A stretch of 10,000 nucleotides of DNA from Candidatus Hydrogenedens sp. (GCA_020216745.1 JAIWNQ010000116.1:1-10000); one strand, 5' to 3'; numbered from the stretch's first letter, positions 1-8,020 are shown. Notes: generated from the letters alone by a model not told the origin. Translations and numbers: made by a program.

Positions 1-2
1 CA

Positions 3-353
3 GGAAATAATGGTTGGTCATTACCTGTACATCCAACTCAATTATATGCATTTTTTGGACTTGTTTTTTTATGTTTACTGTTGATTTATCTTCGCGAAGC
101 ATGGAATCCATTTACAGGATTTACAATCCCCGTATATTTTTTTCTACACGGACTTATGCGTTTTATAAATGAATTCTTTCGAGGAGACCATAACCCAACA
201 GAATTAGGGCTTGGAATTTTTAGTGACCAACAAGTATTTTGTTTTTTTGAAATATTATTAGGTGTTATTCTCTTTTGGGGTATTAGAACCTACCACAAAA
301 TTCAACAAACGTCTGCGGTAACAACTTCACAAAAACAAAAAAAGAAGAAATAA
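3..353 (+). CDS. lgt: Prolipoprotein diacylglyceryl transferase, C-terminal part (cut by window start)
   Basis: Lgt is an inner-membrane enzyme that moves the diacylglyceryl group of phosphatidylglycerol onto the lipobox cysteine of prolipoproteins, the first step of lipoprotein maturation. The frame is open from base 3 and ends with TAA at 351-353, giving about 116 codons of the C-terminal part; the start lies outside the window. The visible part begins near the conserved PVHPTQLY segment. A hydrophobic helix follows, then the family signature LMRFINEFFRGDH, containing the conserved Arg-Phe and Glu-Phe pairs, and then a last hydrophobic segment. The protein ends in a basic, probably cytosolic tail rich in Lys and Gln (SQKQKKKK). 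An internal ATG at 81 also opens this frame, but the upstream homology shows it is not the true start. The family call is firm; the N-terminal catalytic region cannot be checked here. Confidence 0.9.
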   Translation, partial: GNNGWSLPVHPTQLYAFFGLVFLCLLLIYLREAWNPFTGFTIPVYFFLHGLMRFINEFFRGDHNPTELGLGIFSDQQVFCFFEILLGVILFWGIRTYHKIQQTSAVTTSQKQKKKK

Positions 354-439
354 TATTTTCATTTACCGTTTTTTTTGTAAAATATAACTAAGTTATTTTA
401 ACCCCGTTTCATATTTTATTATTAAAGGTTCAGTAATTT

Positions 440-2386
440 ATGGAAGAACCTAAAATACGAATATTGCCTGAGGACATTACTAACAAAATTGCCGCTGGTG
501 AAGTTGTAGAACGGCCTGCATCGGTAGTAAAAGAGTTGGTCGAAAATAGTATTGACGCAAAAGCAAAAAGGATTGTAGTTCGTTTAACAGCCTCTGGTCT
601 GCGTTTAATTGAGGTTATAGATGATGGTATTGGGATGTCGGAACAAAACGCTTTGCTCGCTATTGAACGTCATGCAACAAGCAAGATAAAAACTGAAAAG
701 GATCTTGAAAGAATATCAACCTTTGGATTCCGAGGCGAAGCACTTAGCAGTATTTCTGCTGTGTCACAATTTGCTCTTATCACAAGGAGGGCACAGGACG
801 AAACTGGAACTCAAATTGTTATTCATGGGGGTATCTTAAAATCAGTTTCTTCTGTTGGATGTCCTGTTGGTACTAAAATTACAGTAAATCGTCTCTTTTT
901 TAATACTCCCGTAAGATTAAAATTTTTAAAAGGATTCACTACAGAGTTAAGTCATTGCATTGATGTCATTCAAAAATATGCATTAGCACATAAAAATATT
1001 GGTTTTAAACTAATCCATAATGAAAAGGTTCTCTTTGATATTCCGCCAGAATTAGATGTTCAAAACAGACTTTCAATTTTTTGGGGAAATAGCACATTGA
1101 CGGAAATGATTCCGATAAAACCAGAAGTACAAAATGTTTCGGTTAGCGATGATGAAAATATTCAAGTCTCAGTTTCTGGATTCATTGGTCTTCCTTCTCT
1201 AACAAGGTCTCATCGTTCTCATCAGTTATTTTTTGTAAATCAAAGACCTGTTTATAATCGAATGTTACAATATAGTTTAGAAGAGGCATATAGGGGTTTA
1301 CTTATGGTAGGTAGATACCCAGTAGCTATTCTCTTCATTACAATACCTCCATCATTTGTCGATGTTAATATCCATCCTACAAAAAAAGAAGTAAAATTTA
1401 GAGAAGAAAGAGTAATATCAAAACTAATTACATCAATTTTACGAACAAATTTATCTAATATCAGTGCAGTAAGGTCAGAACAAAAAACAGATAAATACGA
1501 TTACAAACAGATACATAGCGATAAATATTTAGATAATATCGAAAAAGAACAAATAGATATTAATACGCCTTTATTTGAACAGATAAATATTAAAAAAGAG
1601 ATTGAACAAACATCAACAAAAATATCTTTCATGTCAACTACCGATAAAGAACCTGATACCTTAAGAAAACAACATCTTGATGTACCCGAAAAATCAGGAA
1701 GTTCATCCACAACAAAGGAATCTTCTTCACTTCCAATAGAGACTGGGATAGAGGATAAAAAGAATGAACAACTTTATCCTTACCCCTTATTTACACATTA
1801 CCAGCCTGGCGAAGAAGTTCCACTACAGATTTTTGATTCTTATCTTGTTCTACCAGAAGAGGAACGACTTCTCATAATAGACCAACATGCACTTCATGAA
1901 CGATTAAACTTTGAACAATTAAAGCATGAACTACAAGATAAAAATCTCGCTTTACAAAGACTTGCCATACCTATCATTATAGAAGTTCCTACCAACTATA
2001 CAAAAGTATTTGAAGAAAACCTAGGAATTTTTGAAAAAATCGGTATCGAGGCTGAGTTGTTTGGTGACAATGCTTTCCAAATATCTGCAATTTGTTATTT
2101 ATATGATGAAGAGAAGATAAAGGATGTAATTTTTTCTATTTTAGAAGAACTTGTTCAAGGAGACTTGTTTGAGAGTGAAAACTATTTTGAATCCTTACTG
2201 AGTATAGCTACGAAGGCATGTAAAAAATCCATTAAAGCGGGTGATAAATTAGAGCCTATGGAGCGAGTTGCATTAATTCAGGGATTTAAATCTTTAAAAC
2301 CACCCTATACCTGCCCACATGGGAGACCTATTTTGATTGAGTTAACAATCCAACAAATGGAAAAAAGTTTTCGGAGAAGGACCTGA
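440..2386 (+). CDS. mutL: DNA mismatch repair protein MutL with C-terminal endonuclease domain
   Basis: MutL is the ATPase that links MutS mismatch recognition to strand incision and removal. At 648 residues it has the usual full length. The N-terminal GHKL ATPase shows Glu32 and Asn36 in the KELVENSIDA motif, DDGIGM at 61-66, and the ATP-lid motif GFRGEAL at 96-102. A polar, poorly conserved linker runs roughly from residue 340 to 440. The C-terminal domain carries the metal-dependent nicking motif DQHAX2EX4E (Asp481 to Glu492), an ACKKS motif at 593-597 and CPHGRP at 625-630. This is therefore the endonuclease type of MutL, as found in bacteria that lack MutH. The ATG at 440 follows an AAAGG at 424-428, a slightly long spacing. 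The stop codon overlaps the miaA start by one base, so the two are probably translationally coupled. No defect is seen. Confidence 0.97.
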   Translation: MEEPKIRILPEDITNKIAAGEVVERPASVVKELVENSIDAKAKRIVVRLTASGLRLIEVIDDGIGMSEQNALLAIERHATSKIKTEKDLERISTFGFRGEALSSISAVSQFALITRRAQDETGTQIVIHGGILKSVSSVGCPVGTKITVNRLFFNTPVRLKFLKGFTTELSHCIDVIQKYALAHKNIGFKLIHNEKVLFDIPPELDVQNRLSIFWGNSTLTEMIPIKPEVQNVSVSDDENIQVSVSGFIGLPSLTRSHRSHQLFFVNQRPVYNRMLQYSLEEAYRGLLMVGRYPVAILFITIPPSFVDVNIHPTKKEVKFREERVISKLITSILRTNLSNISAVRSEQKTDKYDYKQIHSDKYLDNIEKEQIDINTPLFEQINIKKEIEQTSTKISFMSTTDKEPDTLRKQHLDVPEKSGSSSTTKESSSLPIETGIEDKKNEQLYPYPLFTHYQPGEEVPLQIFDSYLVLPEEERLLIIDQHALHERLNFEQLKHELQDKNLALQRLAIPIIIEVPTNYTKVFEENLGIFEKIGIEAELFGDNAFQISAICYLYDEEKIKDVIFSILEELVQGDLFESENYFESLLSIATKACKKSIKAGDKLEPMERVALIQGFKSLKPPYTCPHGRPILIELTIQQMEKSFRRRT

Positions 2387-3366
2387 TGGATGCTATTGCT
2401 ATTGTGGGTCCTACAGCATCAGGTAAAACAGACTTTGCTGTAAGATTAGCGGAAGAATTAAATACTGAAATAATATCTGCCGACTCTATGCAATTCTATA
2501 AAGGGATGGAAATAGGAACCGCTGTTCCCCCAATAGAAATCCGAAATAAAATTCCACATCACTTTATTGCCTTTGTTCCTCCTAATTATGAAATGAATGC
2601 TGGTATTTTTCAACAACTGGCTCGGAAAGAAATTATTAGATTGAAAGGAGAAGGTAAAATCCCTATAGTAGTAGGGGGATCGGGTCTTTATTTATCTGCA
2701 CTAATTGATGGTTTATTTGAAGGACCTGGTCGCTCTGAGAAGATACGAAAAAAAATTAGAGAAGAATTATTATACAAAGGAGCTGAGGCATTATTTAATA
2801 AATTAAAAGGGGTAGACCCTACTTATGCAACAAGATTAACCAGTCCCAATGACATTGTTCGAGTTATTCGTGCTTTAGAGGTTTACGAACTTACGGGCAT
2901 CCCTTTTTCAGAGTGGCATAGGAAACATTTTGAAAAGGCTAAACCATTATACGTTTTGCAACTTGCTATCCAGTGGGAAAGGGAATTGTTATATGAGAGG
3001 ATTAATCATCGGGTTGAAAAAATGATAAAAGAGGGTTGGATTCAAGAAGTTGAACAATTACTCAATGAAGGATATGAACATGATATATATCGATTGAAAG
3101 CTTTGGGTTATCGTGAGATTGTTAATTATTTAAAAGGAGAACAAAACTTAAAAGAAGCTGTTGAACATACCAAACAACATCATCGCAGATATGCTAAAAA
3201 GCAATTAACATGGTTTCGTGCTGATAAAAGAATAGTATGGTATCAGATGAACAAGACACTAAAAGAAGAAGATTTACTTAATTGGGCAGTACAACAAGTA
3301 GACCAATTTTATAATAATAATTCATTTTATAAAGAGCAACCCTGTTTTCTATTTCGACATTATTAA
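2386..3366 (+). CDS. miaA: tRNA dimethylallyltransferase (tRNA A37 isopentenyl transferase)
   Basis: MiaA transfers a dimethylallyl group from dimethylallyl diphosphate to N6 of adenosine 37 in tRNAs that read codons starting with U. The 326-residue protein is close to the family's usual 300-320. It shows the P-loop GPTASGKT at 8-15, the ADSMQFYKGM segment with Asp33, GGSGLYL starting at 97, the conserved D-IVRVIRALEVYELTG block near 165, and QLTWFR at 273-278 near the C-terminus. One difference is seen: the usual GTAKP motif reads GTAVP (residues 44-48), replacing a normally conserved lysine. The ATG overlaps the mutL stop in TGATG, and a GGAGAAGG at 2373-2380 inside mutL is a good ribosome-binding site. 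The mutL-miaA pairing is widespread in bacteria. Identification is firm. Confidence 0.96.
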   Translation: MDAIAIVGPTASGKTDFAVRLAEELNTEIISADSMQFYKGMEIGTAVPPIEIRNKIPHHFIAFVPPNYEMNAGIFQQLARKEIIRLKGEGKIPIVVGGSGLYLSALIDGLFEGPGRSEKIRKKIREELLYKGAEALFNKLKGVDPTYATRLTSPNDIVRVIRALEVYELTGIPFSEWHRKHFEKAKPLYVLQLAIQWERELLYERINHRVEKMIKEGWIQEVEQLLNEGYEHDIYRLKALGYREIVNYLKGEQNLKEAVEHTKQHHRRYAKKQLTWFRADKRIVWYQMNKTLKEEDLLNWAVQQVDQFYNNNSFYKEQPCFLFRHY

Positions 3367-3391
3367 TTTCATTTAGTTATTACGTTCATTA

Positions 3392-3416
3392 GGGACTATA
3401 ACTCGATGGTCTTTTT
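3392..3416 (+). terminator. Weak candidate rho-independent terminator after miaA
   Basis: About 27 bases after the miaA stop, GACTAT (3394-3399) can pair with ATGGTC (3406-3411) around the loop AACTCG, with one G-U pair. Five T follow at once (3412-3416). Two preceding G could extend the stem by G-U pairs with the T run. The stem is short and the call is tentative, but the position between two transcription units fits. Confidence 0.35.
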
Positions 3417-3503
3417 GCAAACACATTATGATTAATGTTAAATTCTTTATTTAAATAATTTTGATATAAACTTAATATAGTAATAAGAAATAGGTTTTAT
3501 TTA

Positions 3504-4121
3504 ATGGTTGAAAAAAAAGACGTTATTGATTTTTTTCGGAATTATAATAGTGATAATCTAATACAGATTCGTTGGCATGGTAGGGGTGGTCAAGGGGCAG
3601 TTACAGCGGCAAAAATACTTGCAGTTGCGGGTTATCTTGCTGGTTATAAAGGTGTTACATCAGCACCGTTTTTTGGGGCAGAACGAAGGGGTGCTCCTGT
3701 TATTGCGACTACAAAACTAAGTGAACACACTATCCATGATTTTAGTCAAATAACAAATCCTGATATTGTTGTCGTTTTAGATAATACTTTACTTAAATCA
3801 ATTAATGTTACACAGGGACTTAAAGAAAAGGGGTGGTTAATATTAAATACACCTTTTTTTGAAGAAAAAAGTAATTTTGCAAATTATAATATTGTTATGG
3901 TTAATGCAACCAAGATTGCCGAAGAAATAGGCTTGGTCTACGCTGGTATTCCTTTAGTCAATACTCCCATTTTAGGGGCGGTTTTACATGCATTGCCGAA
4001 AATAGATATGTCAAATATACACAGTGCTTTGGAGCAATTTTTTTCTTCCAGAGCGGTTGCAAAGAATTTTGATGCCATTTCTAATGTTTTTAAACAATGT
4101 AACGTTGAAAAGATAGTATAA
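3504..4121 (+). CDS. porG: Pyruvate/2-oxoacid:ferredoxin oxidoreductase, gamma subunit
   Basis: This is the gamma subunit of the four-subunit ferredoxin-dependent 2-oxoacid oxidoreductase, a cytoplasmic enzyme that oxidatively decarboxylates pyruvate (or a related 2-oxoacid) with CoA to acyl-CoA, reducing ferredoxin. The 205 residues are typical of the family. After an N-terminal extension of about 20 residues comes the conserved WHGRGGQGAVT at 24-34, then PFFGAERRGAPV at 55-66, and the NPDIVVVLD strand, which is usual for the family. The gamma subunit is known to take part in CoA binding. The ATG has only a weak AGG at 3492-3494. It is the first gene of the gamma-delta-alpha-beta operon, and 21 bases separate its stop from the delta gene. 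Substrate choice among pyruvate, 2-oxoisovalerate and other 2-oxoacids cannot be settled by this subunit alone; pyruvate is the default given the operon layout. Confidence 0.93.
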   Translation: MVEKKDVIDFFRNYNSDNLIQIRWHGRGGQGAVTAAKILAVAGYLAGYKGVTSAPFFGAERRGAPVIATTKLSEHTIHDFSQITNPDIVVVLDNTLLKSINVTQGLKEKGWLILNTPFFEEKSNFANYNIVMVNATKIAEEIGLVYAGIPLVNTPILGAVLHALPKIDMSNIHSALEQFFSSRAVAKNFDAISNVFKQCNVEKIV

Positions 4122-4142
4122 AATAAAAGGAGTTGTTCAATT

Positions 4143-4439
4143 ATGAGAACACGTGATTGTGGACATATCATCTCAGGTTCATCTCCTGCCAAAGGTGAAG
4201 CAGGCACAACAGGAGAGTGGAGAACCCAACGTCCAGTATTAAATAGGGATAGATGCCTTGCAGTAAAAGCAAACAAAGAAATATGCTTTCAATGTTGGGC
4301 TTTTTGTCCTGAAGGTGCAATAGAACGAAAACCAGGAGGACCTATTGACCTCACGTATTGTAAAGGTTGTGGTATATGTGCCCAAATTTGTCCTGCAGAT
4401 GCTATACAGATGGAAACTGAATATGAGCATAACAAATGA
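4143..4439 (+). CDS. porD: Pyruvate/2-oxoacid:ferredoxin oxidoreductase, delta (ferredoxin-like) subunit
   Basis: This 98-residue protein is the electron-transfer subunit that carries two [4Fe-4S] clusters and passes electrons from the catalytic alpha-beta pair to ferredoxin. The family signature GEWRTQRPV lies at 24-32. The second cluster motif is standard: C73-x2-C76-x2-C79-x3-C83-P. The first is unusual: Cys48, Cys51 and Cys55-Pro fit the last three ligands, but the residue two before Cys48 is not a cysteine. The only nearby candidate for the first ligand is Cys38, giving C-x9-C-x2-C-x3-C. Another cysteine, Cys6, lies far upstream. The ATG at 4143 follows a strong AAGGAG at 4127-4132. The last 17 bases overlap the alpha gene in another frame. 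The subunit assignment is firm; the cluster geometry is open. Confidence 0.93.
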   Translation: MRTRDCGHIISGSSPAKGEAGTTGEWRTQRPVLNRDRCLAVKANKEICFQCWAFCPEGAIERKPGGPIDLTYCKGCGICAQICPADAIQMETEYEHNK

Positions 4440-5703
4440 AGTAAAAGAAACAACAAAACGAAAAAGTACCAATCCCAAATCGTATCCCCCTGGTATACAT
4501 GTATTAACAGGGAACCAATCTGCGGCAATAGGAGCATTTCTATCGGGTGTCCAGGTAATTGCCGCATATCCAATCACACCGCAATCACCAGTTGTTGAGG
4601 AATTAGCAAAGTTTGTTGAACAAGGTGAATTAGAAGCCGAATTCGTTCCCGTTGAAAGTGAACATAGTGCTATGGGGGTATGTATTGGTGCATCCATTGC
4701 AGGTGCACGTGTTTTTACTGCAACCAGTGCTAATGGACTTGCCTATATGTGTGAACAACTTCATTGGGCTTCTGGTTCCCGTTTACCAATTGTTATGGCT
4801 TGTGTAAATAGAGCTATGGCAGCTCCATGGAGTGTATTAAATGACCAACAAGATTCCATGTCACAAAGGGATGCAGGCTGGATACAATTATTTTGCAAGA
4901 ATAATCAAGAAATTATTGATACTGTTATTCAGGCTTTTCGTATTGCAGAAAAGGTATATTTACCCGTAATGGTATGCTATGATGGATATATTCTATCTCA
5001 CACAGTTATGCCATTAGAAGTTCCTGATGGAACAAAAGTAAAGAAATTTTTACCCCCTTATGTACCTCATACTCCCATCGATTTAGAAAAACCCGTGAAT
5101 ATCAACCCTGTCACTTTAGCAGAACCAAGAGTTAATGCTGATGGGGTGTTATGTCATGGATATATGGAACATAAGTATTTGCATCATAAAGCATTGCGGG
5201 ATAGTTTAGATGTTATTGAGGAAGTAGATATAGAATATGAGAGGGAGTTTGGACGTAGCGCAGGAAGATTATTTACAACTTATAAAATAGAAGATGCTGA
5301 ACTTGCTATAGTCTGTGCGGGAAGTATTGGCGAAATGAGCATGCTTGCAGTCGATATGTTAAGAGAAATTAATATCCCTGCTGGTCTTTTAATACTTAGA
5401 GCATATAGACCTTTCCCTAATCAAAAACTAACACCTTTGTTGAGCAACAGGAAACTTATCGTTACCATTGACAAAAGTTTAAGTTATGGTTATCAAGGAC
5501 CTATTTGTGTGGATTTGAAGTCTGCACTTTATGAATCTGGAACTCTGACCAAAGTTATCAGTTTTATTGCTGGATTAGGTGGTCGTGATGTAAAACCTTA
5601 CGAGATTGCTGAAACTATGTACGATTGCTGGAATAAATGTATATCGGATAAGATAACTCCAGACATGCTATATGAATCTCAATGGATAAATTGTAAATAT
5701 TAA
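4423..5703 (+). CDS. porA: Pyruvate/2-oxoacid:ferredoxin oxidoreductase, alpha subunit
   Basis: The alpha subunit forms, with beta, the thiamine-diphosphate active site of the oxidoreductase. The frame is open further upstream (an ATG at 4345), but that part lies inside the delta gene and lacks family similarity. The ATG at 4423 gives a normal 426-residue product and overlaps the delta stop by 17 bases, which suggests translational coupling. Visible hallmarks are GNQSAAIGA at 30-38, YPITPQSP at 49-56, VESEHSAM at 77-84, the GASIAGARVFTATSANGL block, and APWSVLND followed by QRD around 134-150. The pyrimidine-binding domain comes first, and the C-terminal half has the domain with a LRAYRPFPN motif, as in pyruvate-type alpha chains. 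It contains no ferredoxin domain of its own, in agreement with a separate delta gene. No defects were seen. Confidence 0.95.
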   Translation: MSITNEVKETTKRKSTNPKSYPPGIHVLTGNQSAAIGAFLSGVQVIAAYPITPQSPVVEELAKFVEQGELEAEFVPVESEHSAMGVCIGASIAGARVFTATSANGLAYMCEQLHWASGSRLPIVMACVNRAMAAPWSVLNDQQDSMSQRDAGWIQLFCKNNQEIIDTVIQAFRIAEKVYLPVMVCYDGYILSHTVMPLEVPDGTKVKKFLPPYVPHTPIDLEKPVNINPVTLAEPRVNADGVLCHGYMEHKYLHHKALRDSLDVIEEVDIEYEREFGRSAGRLFTTYKIEDAELAIVCAGSIGEMSMLAVDMLREINIPAGLLILRAYRPFPNQKLTPLLSNRKLIVTIDKSLSYGYQGPICVDLKSALYESGTLTKVISFIAGLGGRDVKPYEIAETMYDCWNKCISDKITPDMLYESQWINCKY

Positions 5704-5709
5704 AGGAAG
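5703..5709 (+). promoter_or_regulatory. Ribosome-binding site of the beta-subunit gene
   Basis: AAGGAAG begins on the last base of the alpha stop codon and lies nine bases before the beta ATG at 5719. It fixes the beta start and shows that alpha and beta are read from one transcript. Confidence 0.6.
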
Positions 5710-5718
5710 TAAATATAT

Positions 5719-6624
5719 ATGACGACAATACTTGAAATACCTTCAGAAGAATATATGCTACCTGGAAACCGTTCATGTGCAGGTTGTGGGTTAGGAATTG
5801 GATTAAGATATATTCTGAAAGCACTGGACGGAAAGTGTGTTATGGTTGTTCCTGCGTCCTGTTTGACAGTATTAGGAGGCATGTATCCAGTATCTTCTAT
5901 ACGAGTCCCGTGGATAAATTCGGTATTTCCAGGTACAGCAGCAATGGCATCTGGTGTTGTTTCTGCGTTAAAAGTTCTAAAAAAAGAAGATATTACTGTT
6001 CTGGCAATGGCAGGAGATGGTGGAACTGTTGATATAGGAATTCAGGCGCTAAGTGGTGCAGCAGAACGAAATGCTAATTTCCTATTTATTTGTTATGATA
6101 ATGAGGCATATATGAATACTGGCACTCAACGTTCTGGTGCAACGCCCAAAGGAGTAAAAACAACTACAACACCTGTACAAGGGAAGATACACACTCCTAA
6201 GGATATGGGTAAAGTTATGGAAGCACATAATATTCCTTACGTGGCTACCGCTTGCGTATCTTACCCGACAGACTTATATGATAAGGTTAAGAAAGCAAGG
6301 GATATTGAGGGTTTACGCTATATTCATCTTTGCGTTCCCTGTCCTTCAGGTTGGCAATATGACCCGAAAGATACCGTTACAATTGGTCAACTTGCAGTTG
6401 AAACAGGTGCTGTCGTTCTATACGAAATTGAACATGGTGTTTTTAGACTTACAGGGAGAAGTCGAAGATTAGCAAAAGGAGGCAAATTAAAACCAATAAC
6501 TGAGTACTTGGAAACCCAAAATAGATTCTCTCATATTACTTCTGAAGTGTATGAGGAACTCCAAGAACAGATCAATAATCGATGGAATGAACTTGTTTCT
6601 AAAGATAAATCCTTAAATGAATGA
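5719..6624 (+). CDS. porB: Pyruvate/2-oxoacid:ferredoxin oxidoreductase, beta subunit (thiamine diphosphate binding)
   Basis: The beta subunit binds thiamine diphosphate with Mg2+ and a [4Fe-4S] cluster, and completes the catalytic pair with alpha. The 301 residues match the usual length. The N-terminus has C20-x2-C23 in CAGCGLGIG, with Cys48 in PASCLTVLGG; CPCPSGW at 205-211 region holds Cys205 and Cys208, the latter in the family's conserved PCPxGW. These are the expected cluster ligand positions. The diphosphate-Mg site is GDGGTVDIG at 99-107, followed by the YDNEAYMNTG segment around 126-135, with Asn128 and Asn133, and QRSGATP. It is the last gene of the operon. Only 16 bases separate its stop from the stop of the convergent maturase gene, and no clear terminator hairpin was seen there. 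Confidence 0.95.
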   Translation: MTTILEIPSEEYMLPGNRSCAGCGLGIGLRYILKALDGKCVMVVPASCLTVLGGMYPVSSIRVPWINSVFPGTAAMASGVVSALKVLKKEDITVLAMAGDGGTVDIGIQALSGAAERNANFLFICYDNEAYMNTGTQRSGATPKGVKTTTTPVQGKIHTPKDMGKVMEAHNIPYVATACVSYPTDLYDKVKKARDIEGLRYIHLCVPCPSGWQYDPKDTVTIGQLAVETGAVVLYEIEHGVFRLTGRSRRLAKGGKLKPITEYLETQNRFSHITSEVYEELQEQINNRWNELVSKDKSLNE

Positions 6625-6640
6625 ATAATTCCTTTTAATT

Positions 6641-7930
6641 TTAACTAATACTCCCGCAACATTTTTTATATTTTTTACCACTTCCACATGGACATGGTGC
6701 GTTAGGGTCTGTATCTACGTTTTTATACATATTTTGTTTCCGTTTGATTTCATCCATAACATTCGCAGGAGGCAATCCATTTCTCAATTGTTGTGCCATA
6801 AGTTTCATATATTGTTCAGTATGTTGAAAAAACATGAAATAACCATGACATAGATAATTCTGTTTTTGTTGTTCATTCTGAATGCTTACAAAACGATGCT
6901 TAATGCATCCACCATTACAAGCGAAAAGGTACTTACAGGACTTACATTTATTCGTCAGTAATAGTTTTTTCTTCCCAAATTCCTTTTGAAAATTAGAATT
7001 GACGATTTCTACAAGCGATTTTTCCTTTATATTTCCCAAATAATATTCAGGGTAAACAAAATGGTCACATGAATATACAGAGCCATCTGCTTCTAAGATC
7101 ATCGCATTCCCACATTGTTTGGTGTGAACACACAACGGAGGTTCTAATCCCATCCACCCAGCAAGTGTCATATCAAATAATTGAACAAAAATAGTACCCA
7201 CATCATTTTTTATCCATTCATCAAAAATAGAATTTAGGAAATACCCCCATTGTTCTGGTAATAATGTCCATTCAGTAATTTCAGCATCTTCATCATCAGG
7301 ACAGACCAGTTCAAGTCCATCAGAACGGCTTTTTCCTCTCCTTTCTATAATAGGAATAAACTGCATGAATTGACTACCAATATATTTGAGAAAATGATAA
7401 ATCTCCTTACCCTTCATCCAATTATGGCGATGTACACATGTTAATGTATTAAATTCTACCCCTTTTTCTTTTAGTAATTGGACAGATTTGTAAACTTTTT
7501 CGAGGGTTCCCTCTACCCTATTATTAGTTCTAAATTTATCATGAATCGACTTAGGACCATCAATAGAAATACCAACTAAAAAACCATTTTCTCTTAAAAA
7601 ATCTGCCCATTCCTCATTTAACAATATCCCATTTGTTTGTAATGTATTCAATATTTGTTTTGAGTTTTTATATTTTTTTTGAAAGTTCAAAACTTTTTCA
7701 AAAAAATCTATTCCAGCTAACGTTGGTTCACCTCCTTGCCATCCGAAAACAATTTCATTTGCTGGGTTAGCTGTGATGTATTCTCTAACATATGTTTCTA
7801 ATACTTCATCAGACATTATTTTATAGTTATTTAATACTTTTTTCTTTTCATAATAAAAGCAATATTTGCACATTAAATTACATGATGGGCCCACAGGTTT
7901 TGCCATTATATGAAACGGTTTTTCATTCAT
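6641..7930 (-). CDS. Anaerobic sulfatase-maturating enzyme family radical SAM/SPASM protein with SEC-C tail
   Basis: Enzymes of this family use S-adenosylmethionine radical chemistry to oxidise a Cys or Ser in a sulfatase to the catalytic formylglycine, in the cytoplasm before export. The 429-residue protein starts with the radical SAM cluster motif C17-x3-C21-x2-C24 in GPSCNLMCKYC, followed by GWQGGEPT at 63-70, the SAM-binding region. The SPASM part has a cysteine at CVHTKQCGN, the ADGSVYSCD motif (Asp282 matches the position of the catalytic base in characterised enzymes, Cys288), and a closing C-x2-C-x5-C-x3-C set in CKSCKYLFACNGGC. The last 17 residues form a SEC-C zinc motif, with Cys413, Cys415, Cys424 and Cys425. 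No good ribosome-binding site precedes the ATG at 7930; Met9 is an alternative start. No sulfatase is in the window, so the substrate is unknown. It could instead act on another peptide. Confidence 0.88.
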   Translation of the reverse strand: MNEKPFHIMAKPVGPSCNLMCKYCFYYEKKKVLNNYKIMSDEVLETYVREYITANPANEIVFGWQGGEPTLAGIDFFEKVLNFQKKYKNSKQILNTLQTNGILLNEEWADFLRENGFLVGISIDGPKSIHDKFRTNNRVEGTLEKVYKSVQLLKEKGVEFNTLTCVHRHNWMKGKEIYHFLKYIGSQFMQFIPIIERRGKSRSDGLELVCPDDEDAEITEWTLLPEQWGYFLNSIFDEWIKNDVGTIFVQLFDMTLAGWMGLEPPLCVHTKQCGNAMILEADGSVYSCDHFVYPEYYLGNIKEKSLVEIVNSNFQKEFGKKKLLLTNKCKSCKYLFACNGGCIKHRFVSIQNEQQKQNYLCHGYFMFFQHTEQYMKLMAQQLRNGLPPANVMDEIKRKQNMYKNVDTDPNAPCPCGSGKKYKKCCGSIS

Positions 7931-7970
7931 ATCATAAAAAAAATCAAATTTTAAGGTTTTAAGTTGTAAA

Positions 7971-8011
7971 TTGCATTAATCTAATGTTACTTTATTATAA
8001 GTTATATAACT
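7971..8011. promoter_or_regulatory. Divergent promoter region with a 12-base palindrome
   Basis: The 103-base gap between the maturase gene (minus) and the ACT-domain gene (plus) holds promoter-like elements in both directions. On the minus strand a perfect TATAAT covers 7999-7994, with only a poor -35 match at the usual distance. On the plus strand TTGCAT (7971-7976) and TATTAT (7993-7998) are 16 bases apart, so the two -10 boxes overlap. Next to them AGTTATATAACT (8000-8011) is a perfect 12-base palindrome, a possible operator. In so AT-rich a region such matches can arise by chance. Confidence 0.35.
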
Positions 8012-8020
8012 ATTCAACAG

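Noticed and set aside
384..399. Hairpin ATAAC-TAA-GTTAT followed by T residues between lgt and mutL
   Set aside because: Only five A/T-rich pairs with a three-base loop; too weak to call a terminator in such AT-rich DNA.
3461..3486. Promoter-like TTGATA and TAATAA before the gamma-subunit gene
   Set aside because: The spacing is 14 bases, too short for a standard promoter, and other combinations fit no better.
4345..4422. N-terminal extension of the alpha subunit from the ATG at 4345
   Set aside because: It lies within the delta gene's second cluster motif in another frame, has no family similarity, and the ATG at 4423 gives a normal-length protein.
3938..4697. Long minus-strand open frames opposite the gamma, delta and alpha genes
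   Set aside because: They are shadows of well-supported plus-strand genes and show no recognisable protein features.
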